From Eretmocerus hayati (taxonomy: Eukaryota; Arthropoda; Insecta; Hymenoptera; Aphelinidae): 64,000 bases of DNA. Location: NCBI GenBank assembly GCA_029851415.1, contig CM056743.1, positions 79,440,186 to 79,504,185 on the forward strand, read 5' to 3'. The translations under genes and the position numbers were made by a program. Position 1 is the first letter of the stretch. Each line of letters starts with the position of its first letter. Positions 55,251 to 64,000 of the stretch are shown piece by piece. The notes beneath the pieces were generated by a model, which did no database searches, was not told the DNA's origin, and was given only the letters and a program-made list of their open reading frames with translations.

Positions 55251-55995
55251 TGGTCAAACTTTTCGTATGTGATCATAAGTAATTGGTAGATTTTTCGTCC
55301 TTCATTAATATACAAGTTGATTATTTGGTCTCAACGATCTTGAAGGACGATGGGGAACTGTATATATATTTCTAATATATAACTGTAACTGTATATATGT
55401 AACTGTATATATTTCATGATAGAAATTTTGGGAATTTATTTAGTTCTCCACCGTCCTTCAAGATCGATGAGACCAAATAATTAACTTATATATTTTTGTA
55501 TGTGACTCGCAACCATTTCCTCATTTCCTTGACATTATTCAGAGCACATTTGAGGTTGAGGCAATAGTTCTTGATAAAATGAAGAGTGCAGTGCATATTT
55601 GACGACGGCAAGTCTCCGAATAACGAAAATTCATTGATATCAGCTAAATTGATTATCTCTCGGGCTATAACTTGCGGCAAGAACATGACCTCCTCTTTAC
55701 TGTACGAGAAGATTGAGCGAGCTCTTTTCAATAACTCTCGGAGATTCTTGAACAGCTGATTGATCTTAACTTCACCCTCGAACCATCTAATACCATGCCC
55801 TCGAAACGTGCACCAATTATTGGCTCTTTGGAAATGCTCTGGTAAATCACAAAAATCACACAGTGGACTCGTCACCCAATGAGCCATGAAAGAACCTTGG
55901 ATGAAGATTACGGCTATGTCTTTCGGCGAAACTGAATTTTTGCCGTCTCTGAAGCTTCTAGAACCGATTACAGAGTCCATGATGCTCAACGTCAA
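55190..55995 (-). pseudogene. Unrecognised Polinton-adjacent gene interrupted by a hairpin element
   Basis: Residues from ATG 55980 (MDSVIGSRSF) include AHWVTSPLCDFCDLPEHF, CTFRGHGIRWFEGE and a helical region. The frame stops inside a hairpin element at 55306-55496. Beyond it a frame encoding NAQRAIVVLWVMNTLEILD reaches a stop near 55190 and looks like its continuation. I do not recognise the family. The C-x2-C and H pattern could bind zinc. Its place next to the protease suggests a Polinton gene. Confidence 0.45.
55306..55496. mobile_element. Small hairpin MITE, arms about 52 bp
   Basis: TTATTTGGTCTCAACGATCT... pairs with the inverted copy ending ...AGACCAAATAATTAA. The spacer is TGTATATA-rich. 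A 12-bp near-repeat (TTTCGTATGTGA at 55261 and TTTTGTATGTGA at 55493) flanks the unit and may be a target duplication. Confidence 0.7.
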
Positions 55996-57509
55996 GTATC
56001 ATTGATAGCTTGTTGATTACTGGCAGATCTCTTCGGCAACTGATCTAGATTTGACAAATATTTGATGACTCTTCAAATTTAACCTTTGGAATCGACAATT
56101 ACTTGAATCGAGTTACGTGTTAAATCGATCTCAAGTAGGTTATTGTATTCTGTGTGACGTGGCAAATGAATTTACGGGTCACACTTATTTATTTAATCAG
56201 GACTCTTAACCTGAATTGCAGATCTCGCGCGCAAAGTTCGGCAAACGCGACTCTAGATTCTAACTGGAACTCGGCTTTACTGCATCACTCGTTCTCTTCT
56301 TACCTCATTCGCCTGAAAAGTCGAAGGAGGGGGGGGAGGGGACGCTCACATTCGAAATGATAACCGCAATTTATAATAAAACAATCTCGGCAATATATTC
56401 TGTACACGCTGCTTCTACGCGGTCGATACAACAATCTACATATCCATTTCTTCGCGACAACATACTCGCAAAATGACTCTAGGATTCGCTAAAAATTCAT
56501 AACTAGGAAATGAAATGGTTCTCAAATGTCTCTCACAATTTCCTGGAAAAATACACGAAAATTCACTCCACTAATTCGGCATACTGTCTCGGCAAACTCT
56601 GACAACTTGGGCTCCGAAATTGAGAGAGAGCACGCTGCTCCGAAACGCACTTAAAATGGCTGCTCCGCGGCAATTCCTACGCCACGCTCACGACTCGAAG
56701 GCAAGAATGCCTATCTGCCCACGCACGAATTTCACCCACCTAATTTGGGTGTTCACGACACGCCCGTGACTGCTGGGGTGTGCTGGAGTCTCGGCAGATT
56801 GTCAGGGTGCACTCCAGCACCGTCAGCCTCCCCAGGAGTCCGGTTCGGCAAAGCCCGACGATGGCTGATACGCGCGCACGAGGTTCTCGAGACACGCGCG
56901 AGAAAATTCACCAATTGCTAATAGAAAATCAAGACCACTCACCGCTATGATGCGACATCCTGGCAATCCTGGCAATAACCCCTTAACTTCCTTCAAATAA
57001 TGCAAATATGCGACCCTTGTCGTCGAGTGAGCAACCCTGGACTCCTGGGGGGCTCACGGCAAAAACTTTGGAGCACTAGGCGAAAACGCAAGAACGTGTG
57101 GTCACTCTCGAGGCAATCCAACAAGTGGCACAATGGCCGGCTCCCTGCCGGCAAAGCTCTTCTTCTTCCTCAATGAATGAGGCTCTATGATTGGTCGGCA
57201 GCAATAATTTTGATTGGCTCTCCAAATCCGCGAAAAGCCAACATCGCCCTCTGGTGTCTGGAGCGCGGCAAATTATGAACTATGCGCTCGAGCGCAAGGC
57301 AGCAAATCGTCAGCAAGATACAGAATTCACGGCAGAGATCTGCTTGGCTGTGGGTACGGCACTGTTTTCTGGCCTCCACCAGTTGCCTATTCTATCTCAC
57401 TCGCACCCACAGCAAGCATCTGTAAGCGTGGAGGCTCTGCGCAACTCGCTATTGCCTCCACTCTTCGTACCTTCACGCTATGCAATCGAGCACACGAGTA
57501 TACATATAC

Positions 57510-57640
57510 CTATATATACTCGTCACGGCAACGATATACCTATATAGGTATTCATCACGGTAACGCTATACCTATATACGCTCATCACGGCAACGCCATA
57601 CCTATATGGGCAGTCATCACGGCAATAATATTCACTCGCA
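57510..57640. repeat. 35-36-bp tandem repeat inside the LTR
   Basis: Four units of TCATCACGGCAACG...TATACCTATATA with small changes. Confidence 0.75.
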
Positions 57641-58701
57641 GTCTGCCTAGGCAATCTCTGACATGTCCACACGCATACATAATGACCCGTGTGTGTCGTC
57701 TGCATACCATTTTCCACCCAGCGGTGGATGTCCGGGTATCATCAGGGCTCCCGGGTCGGCAGAATGCGGTATAACCTACCCTGAGGTAGGTATACCCGTT
57801 GGCAGCGCCCTCGCGCCGGCAGCAGTAGCACGGCAGTGTGTCGTCTGCGCGAGCCCGCGTGCACGTCGTCATCATCGTCGTCGTTGTTCTCGGGGTCACC
57901 CGGGTGTCTCAGTGTTGTCGTGCGTGCTTGTCCGGGCGTGGATAACACCCCTAGGCGTGTGCGCGATCGTGCGGGTGTCGGCAGTGAGCTGGTGCATCTC
58001 AGGTGCATGCAACAAGTGTTGCATGCACCCATAACCTAGCATCAGCCGTGCAGCACGGCATGAGGGGCTATTTGTGTATGGGGCAGCTGCCCGGATGACA
58101 AATAGCCCTGGGGTGACTCCCCCAGGTGTGCAACACCGTCGGCAGTGCTCCTGTATCATCTCGTCGGCATCGTCTCCGCGGCATCACCCTGGCACACCCG
58201 GGACAGCAGCAGTGTTGTGGCCGTGCGGGGCATGCAGGTGTAATGTGCATTTCGGCATGGTGCACTTATTGCCGGGTGCATAGCTGTTGGGGGTGGGCCA
58301 TGGATGCAGCACGGTGCTTGCGGGCACCGGCTGTTACTATTTTCCACCCTAAACACAGCATTTCGGTGCAAAAGTGCAGAGTTCCTCGTGTTAATTCGGT
58401 CTGCCCTCGCTCACCCGGGGGCGAGGGCCTCGGCAGGTTTTCCGCATTCGTCGTGGGCGTAACACGGGACCCGGGCCCCTCCTGTGGTGCCGCGGGGTAT
58501 GTGCGTGACGTGGTGGGCCCGACAAGGGCAAAACAGCATCAGGTTGCCCGGGTAGCTCGCCCTGGGCTTCACCAGCTGATGTTTGTTGTGGAGAATACCA
58601 CCAGCCTCCTATGGTCTGGTGGTTGCGGCCAACACCGGTGTAGGACGGGTTGCCTGCCCCCAGGCATACCCACATCGAGTGCTGGATGCGGCATCGTCGT
58701 T

Positions 58702-58780
58702 GTCTCGAACAGCAGCACCTCGAAAAGAAGACGTATTTCACGTAAATACGTGTTTTTTGGGAGGCTGCTGGTTCGAGACA
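58702..58780. other. LTR-terminal hairpin
   Basis: TGTCTCGAACAGCAGC pairs with GGCTGCTGGTTCGAGACA, with an inner ACGTATTT/AAATACGT stem. Confidence 0.6.
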
Positions 58781-58835
58781 CGACGAGAGAGATTCGCTTA
58801 ATTTCTCAAACGGCTGTGACGGTTTTACCGTCACA

Positions 58836-59417
58836 TTACCCCCGGTTTAGGGGGGGGGGTCCTCCGGAAGGGAGTGGCCTTGTTCAAAATTTAGGTGGCG
58901 CATTCTCGCCTAGAAGTGAGCTCTCTCGCCGTAGTCTTGACCCGGCAGTTCGTAAATCAAATATCATCAATATTCATACATATATAATAGATTCATCATA
59001 GGGGAATCACCCATCCACTCTCTCACACAATCACGCTGAAGGGACATAATTCTACTGGAGTCCTACATTTCAAGGAACTAGATAATACGTCTACTAGGGA
59101 GGGAGAAAGGCCCCACCTGGGCCCTAAGGACATGGACAATTTTCTACATTCGTTCGCTGAAAAGGGGAGAAATCAGATAAAATAAAAACCATTAGCATCT
59201 TACTTTCCGGCAAAGCGTCGTCCCGCTTAGGGTGATGGACTTCTTCACGGCAACATGGCTGGCTCCGGCAATCTATTTCCTTCGCCCTTACAAGGGCGCC
59301 CCGGCACGGCACGGCTGCTAACCGCCGGCCCTCGACTGGCAGGTCACGACCTGCGGTGGGCCCTGTCCCCTCCTGTTAGCAGGAGGGCCGAGGTGACAGG
59401 ACCAGGACCACTCAAGC
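58836..59417. other. Untranslated 3' region of the Gypsy element
   Basis: Lies between the polypurine-like tract and the end of ORF3. No gene. Confidence 0.5.
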
Positions 59418-60417
59418 TTATCGGGTGTCGGGAGGTTGGCCCGGTCTGTTTGCCGTAAAGAAGGCCTGCATGAAGGTTTGACGGTCCTCGGGAGCCATCT
59501 GTCGTGCCATTTCCCAAGCCTGTTGCATCATCTCGGCAAACGAGAGCTGCTGCGCTGGTTGTGGGAGGGCCCGAGGTGGTGGTACGGCCTCGGCTGCTTC
59601 CCGGATCCGAGCCTCTTCTTCTCGGCGCTGAGCACGGACCCGCTCTTCTCTTCGGGTAGCAGCCTCTTCATGCTCCCTGCGAGCTTGTGCTGCGGCTTCC
59701 CTGGCCCGTGCCTCCTCCTCCAGGAGCCTGGCATGAGCAATCTGCGCTCGATGGGCCTCCTCGGCAACTTGTCGGGCGCAGTCCTCGGCTTCCCGGAGAG
59801 TGGCGGGTGGTCTCGCCCGGGCTCCGTTGGCAGGGGCCTCTTCGGGCCTGTGCCCATGTCGCGGAGCTCCTCGGCCTCGTCGATGTCGCCCGGCAGGTTG
59901 TTCTTCGGCCTCCCGGCCCTGGTGCTGCAGCTGCTGCTCCCTCTCACGCTGCTCTCGTTCAATGGCCTCAGCTTGCCGTTGTCTACCATGACGGGTTTGC
60001 CAGGCTAGCCAGGCCTCACGGCATCTGGGGCACGTCGAGGCGTGCACGCCCCGTCTCCCGCAGTTCTCGCAATATCGCTGCCTGGGTCGTGGGCAGCGTG
60101 TGGACGGGTGTCCACTGTCCACCACCCAGCAGTTAAAACAGCTAAAGGGGGGCGGATCTAGCCTGGCATTCGTCTCGATGGGCGTAAGCCCTTCCAGGGA
60201 CAGGCCCTTGTTTTTGATCGGCAGCACTCGGTTGACTGCGCGGGAGGGTCTCGGAGCCGCACGTTGCGGTCTTGGGTCGGGCTGACCCGTGTGACGGTCC
60301 TGGTTCGCTGCGGGGGGCCTCATGGGGCTCCAAGGCCGTGGAGGTGACGTCTCCCGAGGTCTCGAAGAGTTGGCTGATGAGTTGGGCTCGGCTGAGCGTC
60401 GGGATGATGCTGCTCAC
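59418..60417 (-). pseudogene. Gypsy 3' ORF, C-terminal part: zinc knuckles and charged coiled coil
   Basis: Two overlapping minus-strand frames (60417-60142 and 60323-59418). The second has C62-x2-C65-x6-H72-x4-C77 and a following C85-x2-C88...C98-x2-C101, both nucleocapsid-like. A stretch of about 150 residues rich in E, R, A and Q follows and should form a coiled coil, then AEMMQQAWEMARQM near the end. The start of the first frame overlaps the stop of the preceding frame (ATGA, 60414-60417). Zinc-knuckle proteins normally come from gag, upstream of pol, yet this lies downstream of integrase. It may be a displaced gag-like ORF or an element-specific third ORF. The frame changes suggest decay or recoding. 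Confidence 0.55.
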
Positions 60418-62080
60418 TCTTTCGGGGTCCCTACACTAGTACGCGGCAATTCTTCACGGGACGGGCCCCATCTGGTGCTGGAACCACGTCCCCTCGGCAA
60501 TGAGTCCACCGGTGGCTTTTCCAGTGGCACTCCCCGAACTAATTGACTTGGCCCCAGCTCCTCGACTTCGACCTCCTCATAGGGTGGAGGCCCTCCTTCG
60601 TAATCCTCGGCAGTCAACTGTCTTCGGGGGTTGTATGGCTTGAGCCGGTGGCCAGTATCCAGACGTAGTCTCGGAAGGTTCTCCAAGGTAGCTCTTGGAG
60701 GTTGTTGAGAACGAGGTTCTCCCCTCCACATAGGTGGCGAGGTAGGTCGCAACTCCGGTTGGCGTCTTGGTGAGCGACTCCGGGGCGTGGGCGTCTCTGG
60801 CCTGGTTTCTGGAGGGTGTGAAGGACCCGTCGACGACGCTGCTGGTGAGGATGAGCTGCGATTCGCCCCCTCCGGTTGATCAGACGGAGGACGATCCGTC
60901 TCCCGGCACGGCACTGCGTCTCTGTATGCTTGCGGTGGGCTAGCTGATCTCGCAAGTCGTCGGGCGTGATCCGGTCCTTCTCGGGAATCCCATCCCCGGG
61001 GCCCAGCTCCACGGACCAGTCCAGGATGGCGTCGAGGTCCGCCTCAGCTCGCTCGGACTCCGCGGCTTCCCGTGACCGTGCAGGAGGGGCTGCAGGGGTT
61101 CCCTCCGGGGGCGGAGTTGACTCGGTCTGGCTCGACCTATGGGGGGTCCGAGGGATAGCCCCTCGAGCCCGGTGGGCCGCCAACTCGTCCTCGGAGGGAG
61201 CCCGCAGTTCTACTTGTGGTTCCGGCTCCTCGAAACGGACTCTCTTGGGTCGATGCCCACTGCTGACCTCGCGAGCTGCTGGTGACCCCACTTCGCCCGT
61301 AGGGGCACAAGCCAGGTCACGAGTGGGAAAGGCATCAACCCGTTCACCACTCATCTCGGCACTACTGATCTCCGCGGCAAGTTCTTCGGTTGGCTGGCTG
61401 TCGCTGATCTGCATTCCCGCCACCTGAGCCGCCACAGAGCTGGCAGCGCCCTCACTGTGGGCAGCGGACGGAGGTGGGGAATCGCGAGGTTCTGGAGCGG
61501 CATTGGACTCGGAGTCGGGGGTGGTGCTTGCTGGTGGTGCGCTGGTGGTGCTGGTGGTCGGTTGGCCCCCGCTAGTGAAGAACTTGCGGCGACTGGCCAC
61601 AACTTCCACCCGGGTTGCCCATACCCGCAAGGTGTCCAGCTTGTCCTCGGGGGTGGGCAAATCTTGGAGCTGGGGGAGGGGTGGCAGCTCCTCGTCCCCG
61701 TTCGCCATGGTTGCCGACTCCCAAAGACTCTCGGCCTCCATGAAGTCTGCTGGGTTGGGGAACATCTCAAAAAAGTCTGGCTTGACTCCCTCGAGCGTTT
61801 CCTCAACCAGCGACTCTGACTGGTCCTCGGCAAGGGCGTCACCGGCCCCTTCTTCCAAATCTATGACCAACTCTACCGAGTGGTCCTCGGCAGGGCCTTC
61901 GGCCTCACGGCCTGGTCGAGGAGGCTCATCCACCTCCATTGGTAGGTCAACCCTCGGAGCTTCTTCGGGTCGCCTTCCCCCAATCTCGGCAAAGTAGCGG
62001 TCCATCTCGACCCGAAACTCGCACAACTCGGCAATGGTGTCGTCATCTTCATGTTGAGATCCTGAAACAAACAGTAACAT
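60414..62080 (-). pseudogene. Gypsy 3' ORF, N-terminal part: acidic, proline-rich
   Basis: The minus-strand frame from about 62080 is open to 60614 but leaves its natural reading near 60940, where a second frame (to 60414) takes over with similar composition (RSRSPRRQPELRP, EDYEGGPPPYEEVEVEE). There is no good ATG at the 5' end. Instead a strong acceptor TGTTTGTTTCAG (about 62072-62061 on plus) precedes SQHEDDDTIAEL, so the ORF is probably made from a spliced mRNA. The protein is acidic and disordered in parts, with PPPYEE-type late-domain-like motifs. No capsid domain recognised. Confidence 0.5.
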
Positions 62081-62140
62081 CAGATCCGTTCACGGCCTCA
62101 TTCCGGCATATAACACGGCATGCACCATCACCAGGCAGAT

Positions 62141-64000
62141 TCATTTCCGGGGTGGGATCCAGCGCTTGAGCTGGGACACGTGGGCCTCCGGCAGCCTCCT
62201 ACCCATTTCCCTTTCTAACACGTAGACTAACGGTGATTTTACGGCAATAACTTCGAATGGACCCTCGAATTTCGGCGCAAGCTTCCTCGAGAACTCATTC
62301 GCGGCATTAGACAGGAAATGGGTTTTACGGCAAACCATATCTCCTACCTGAAATTCCGCGTGTTTCCGACACTTATTGTGATGCTTAGCCTGCTTCTCAC
62401 GAGCTTTGTCGATGTTTAACTGCACTAGATCCCTCAACGCATCTAAACTTTTCATCCTATCCACCCACGCGGCCTCATCAATTTTCTCGATAGGTTTTCC
62501 GGCAGTTACTTCGCGGCGCAAACTCTTGACGGGCTTCGGATTCCTACCATAATTCAGGAACGCAGGTGACACTTTGAGTGTCGACTGAACGGCAGTGTTC
62601 ACGGCATGCCTGAACTCATGGACATGTAGGTCCTAATCGCGGTGATCGTCCTTCACGAACTGCGCAATCATGGTCTTCAATCCACGGTTGGCCCTCTCGA
62701 CAGGGTCGGATTGGGGGTGGTAAGGGGGGGTATAGGCTATTTTCACCCCATACTCGGCCATCCTCTCGACCAAGAGTTTGTTATCAAACTCTTTCCCGTT
62801 ATCCACGACCAGGTAGTCCGGCGTTTCCCATCGGAACAAGACCAACTCTTCTACCCCAGCTAGAACCGACTTATCGTCTGCTTTACGCAACGGTCGAGTC
62901 TCGATCATGCGCGTAAATAAGTCCTGAAATACCAGGAGGTATTTGAACCCCCTCTTACTCGGCGGAAATTCCATTAAATCGGCAGATACGGCAACCCACG
63001 GTGCTTCTACGATGCGAGACCCCATTAAGCCTTGTGGTCCAAGTTGAGAGACTTTATACATCTGGCAGGTCTGGCACTGCTGGATGAATGATACCACATC
63101 GTGGTACAGTCCCGGCCAGGAGTATTCACGGGCAATTCGGTCATACGTTTTCTCCACACCTAAGTGTCCGGCAGAGGCAATGCAGTGGGCATCTTCCAGC
63201 ACTCTCTTGCGCAGGGTCGCTGGCACGACCAACCGCCATTTCTCGTGTGGCGAGGTTATCGGGTCTAACATCACGTCCGTGCGGAAGCGATACAATCGAC
63301 CGTCTTCCACTCTCCAATTTCTCCACTTCTCTGGAGCAGCTTGTACTTCTTGCATTCTCTTAACGTACCATGGGTCAGAATCGACTTCCATCGCGGCAAC
63401 TTCCGGTCCCTCGTCGGGCTCGGCATCGGCAGGGCCATGTAGCCTAGACAGGGCATCTGGCACCCTATGGAGCCGCCCGGAGCGGTGGGAGATTTCGAAG
63501 TCCCATTGCTGGAGCTTAAGTGCCCAGCGAGCCAAACGACCGGTGGGGTCCTTCAGACCCCTCAACCACTTCAATGCACTGTGGTCTGTGATGACCTTAA
63601 AATGAGAACCCTCGACATAGGGTCGCATCTTCTCAATGGCCCACAACACGGCCAAATTTTCACGTTCTGTGGCGGTGAAGTTTTTCTCGGCATCCGTGAG
63701 TTTTCGGCTACAATAAAGGATGGGGTGCTCACCATCTTCACCCTCTTGCGTCAGCACGGCTCCCAGGCTATGCGCGCTCGCATCGGTCTGTATCGTGAAG
63801 ACCTTTGAAAAATCAGGTCTCGACAACACCGGAGCAGACGTCAACGCTTCCTTGAGCTTCTCAAACGCCTCCTGTTGTTCAGGTCCCCATTTCCACAGCT
63901 GGTCTTTCTTGAGCAATTTCTGCAACGGCACTTTTATCTCGGCATCATGTTCTATGAACCTGGAGTACCATCCCACCATGCCCAAGAACGATCGAAGCTG
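62141..64000 (-). pseudogene. Ty3/Gypsy pol: RNase H and integrase, one in-frame stop, continues past window
   Basis: The minus-strand frame enters from beyond 64000 in the RT connection (FLGMVGWYSRFI). Counting from the first Met in the window (63985): RNase H spans about 60-185 (FTIQTDAS with D68, ATERENLA, ITDHSALKW, DALSRL). The integrase zinc site has H267, H274, C304 and C307. The integrase core has D336, D395 (VVDNGKEF) and E430 (DPVERAN). TAG at 62633-62635 interrupts, after which the same frame continues to 62141 with the C-terminal DNA-binding region (EFQVGDMV, KFEGPFEV, AHVSQLKRW). All catalytic residues seen are intact, so the stop is either a recent mutation or a rare read-through point. 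Upstream gag, protease and RT lie outside the window. Confidence 0.85.

Larger units (their letters stand above)
56153..58835 (-). mobile_element. 3' LTR of a Ty3/Gypsy element (2.7 kb)
   Basis: Bounded by TGTGACG (56153-56159) and CGTCACA (58829-58835), so on the minus strand it starts TG and ends CA. The minus-strand start is a palindrome (TGTGACGGTAAAACCGTCACA minus its last base). A purine-rich CCGGGGGTAA lies just before the LTR start in the sense direction, as expected of a polypurine tract. It contains a 35-36-bp tandem unit (57510-57640, TCACGGCAACG...ATACCTATAT) and a terminal hairpin (58702-58780). LTRs of this length are unusual for Gypsy elements. Frames within it are not called. 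Confidence 0.7.

Noticed and set aside
57214..59001. Several 100-290 codon frames in the GC-rich LTR
   Set aside because: Overlapping frames on both strands in a GC-rich LTR are expected by chance; none has a recognisable domain.
61800..62080. VIDLEEG in the Gypsy ORF3 as a further SIM
   Set aside because: Single short motif in a long acidic low-complexity protein; chance match cannot be excluded.

Overview
This window reads as a repeat-rich stretch of an animal nuclear genome, most likely an insect. Genes carry GT-AG introns, the background is AT-rich, and there are Polinton, Helitron, PIF/Harbinger, piggyBac-like, pogo-like and Ty3/Gypsy sequences plus many fold-back and satellite repeats. 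I cannot fix the order or species. The only clear host gene is one exon, the C-terminal end of an LCMT1-type methyltransferase (15.3-15.5 kb, minus strand).

Layout. 0-6.2 kb: hairpin duplication, an old dispersed duplication and a 115-bp satellite. 6.2-13.8 kb: a solo-LTR-like block, then a decayed Polinton (integrase and protease pieces, and a PC4-like gene with a good core promoter) split by a 4.3-kb fold-back unit that holds a small LTR/TIR-like element with an empty-site copy nearby. 13.8-21.9 kb: LCMT1 exon among MITEs and retroposed fragments. 21.9-46.4 kb: a PIF/Harbinger element (TAA target duplication, about 50-bp terminal repeats, transposase at the left end, MADF-type second ORF at the right) swollen to 24.5 kb by insertions. 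46.4-52.7 kb: degenerate repeats and a 1.8-kb GGATG/CATCC fold-back. 52.7-56.0 kb: a second decayed Polinton on the minus strand. 56.15-64 kb: the 3' half of a minus-strand Ty3/Gypsy element with a 2.7-kb LTR.

The most striking content is the gene cluster at 27.4-40.2 kb inside the Harbinger. It holds an intact 1981-codon Helitron Rep/helicase. Its N-terminus looks like a Ulp1-type (C48) cysteine protease. This is followed by a tandem array with an exact 24-residue period whose core is the SUMO-interacting motif I/V-D-L-T, and then by the zinc finger, HUH nuclease and Pif1-type helicase. Around it lie an intact six-exon RPA1-like ssDNA-binding gene (294 aa, two OB folds), a three-exon gene for a 122-aa basic protein, and a nuclear-looking acidic protein with a separate SUMO-interacting motif. 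I read this as a Helitron that carries its own replication factor and is wired to the host SUMO system. The gene structures are seen in the sequence; the SUMO role is inference. The surrounding Harbinger genes are broken while the Helitron genes are open, which suggests the Helitron arrived later.
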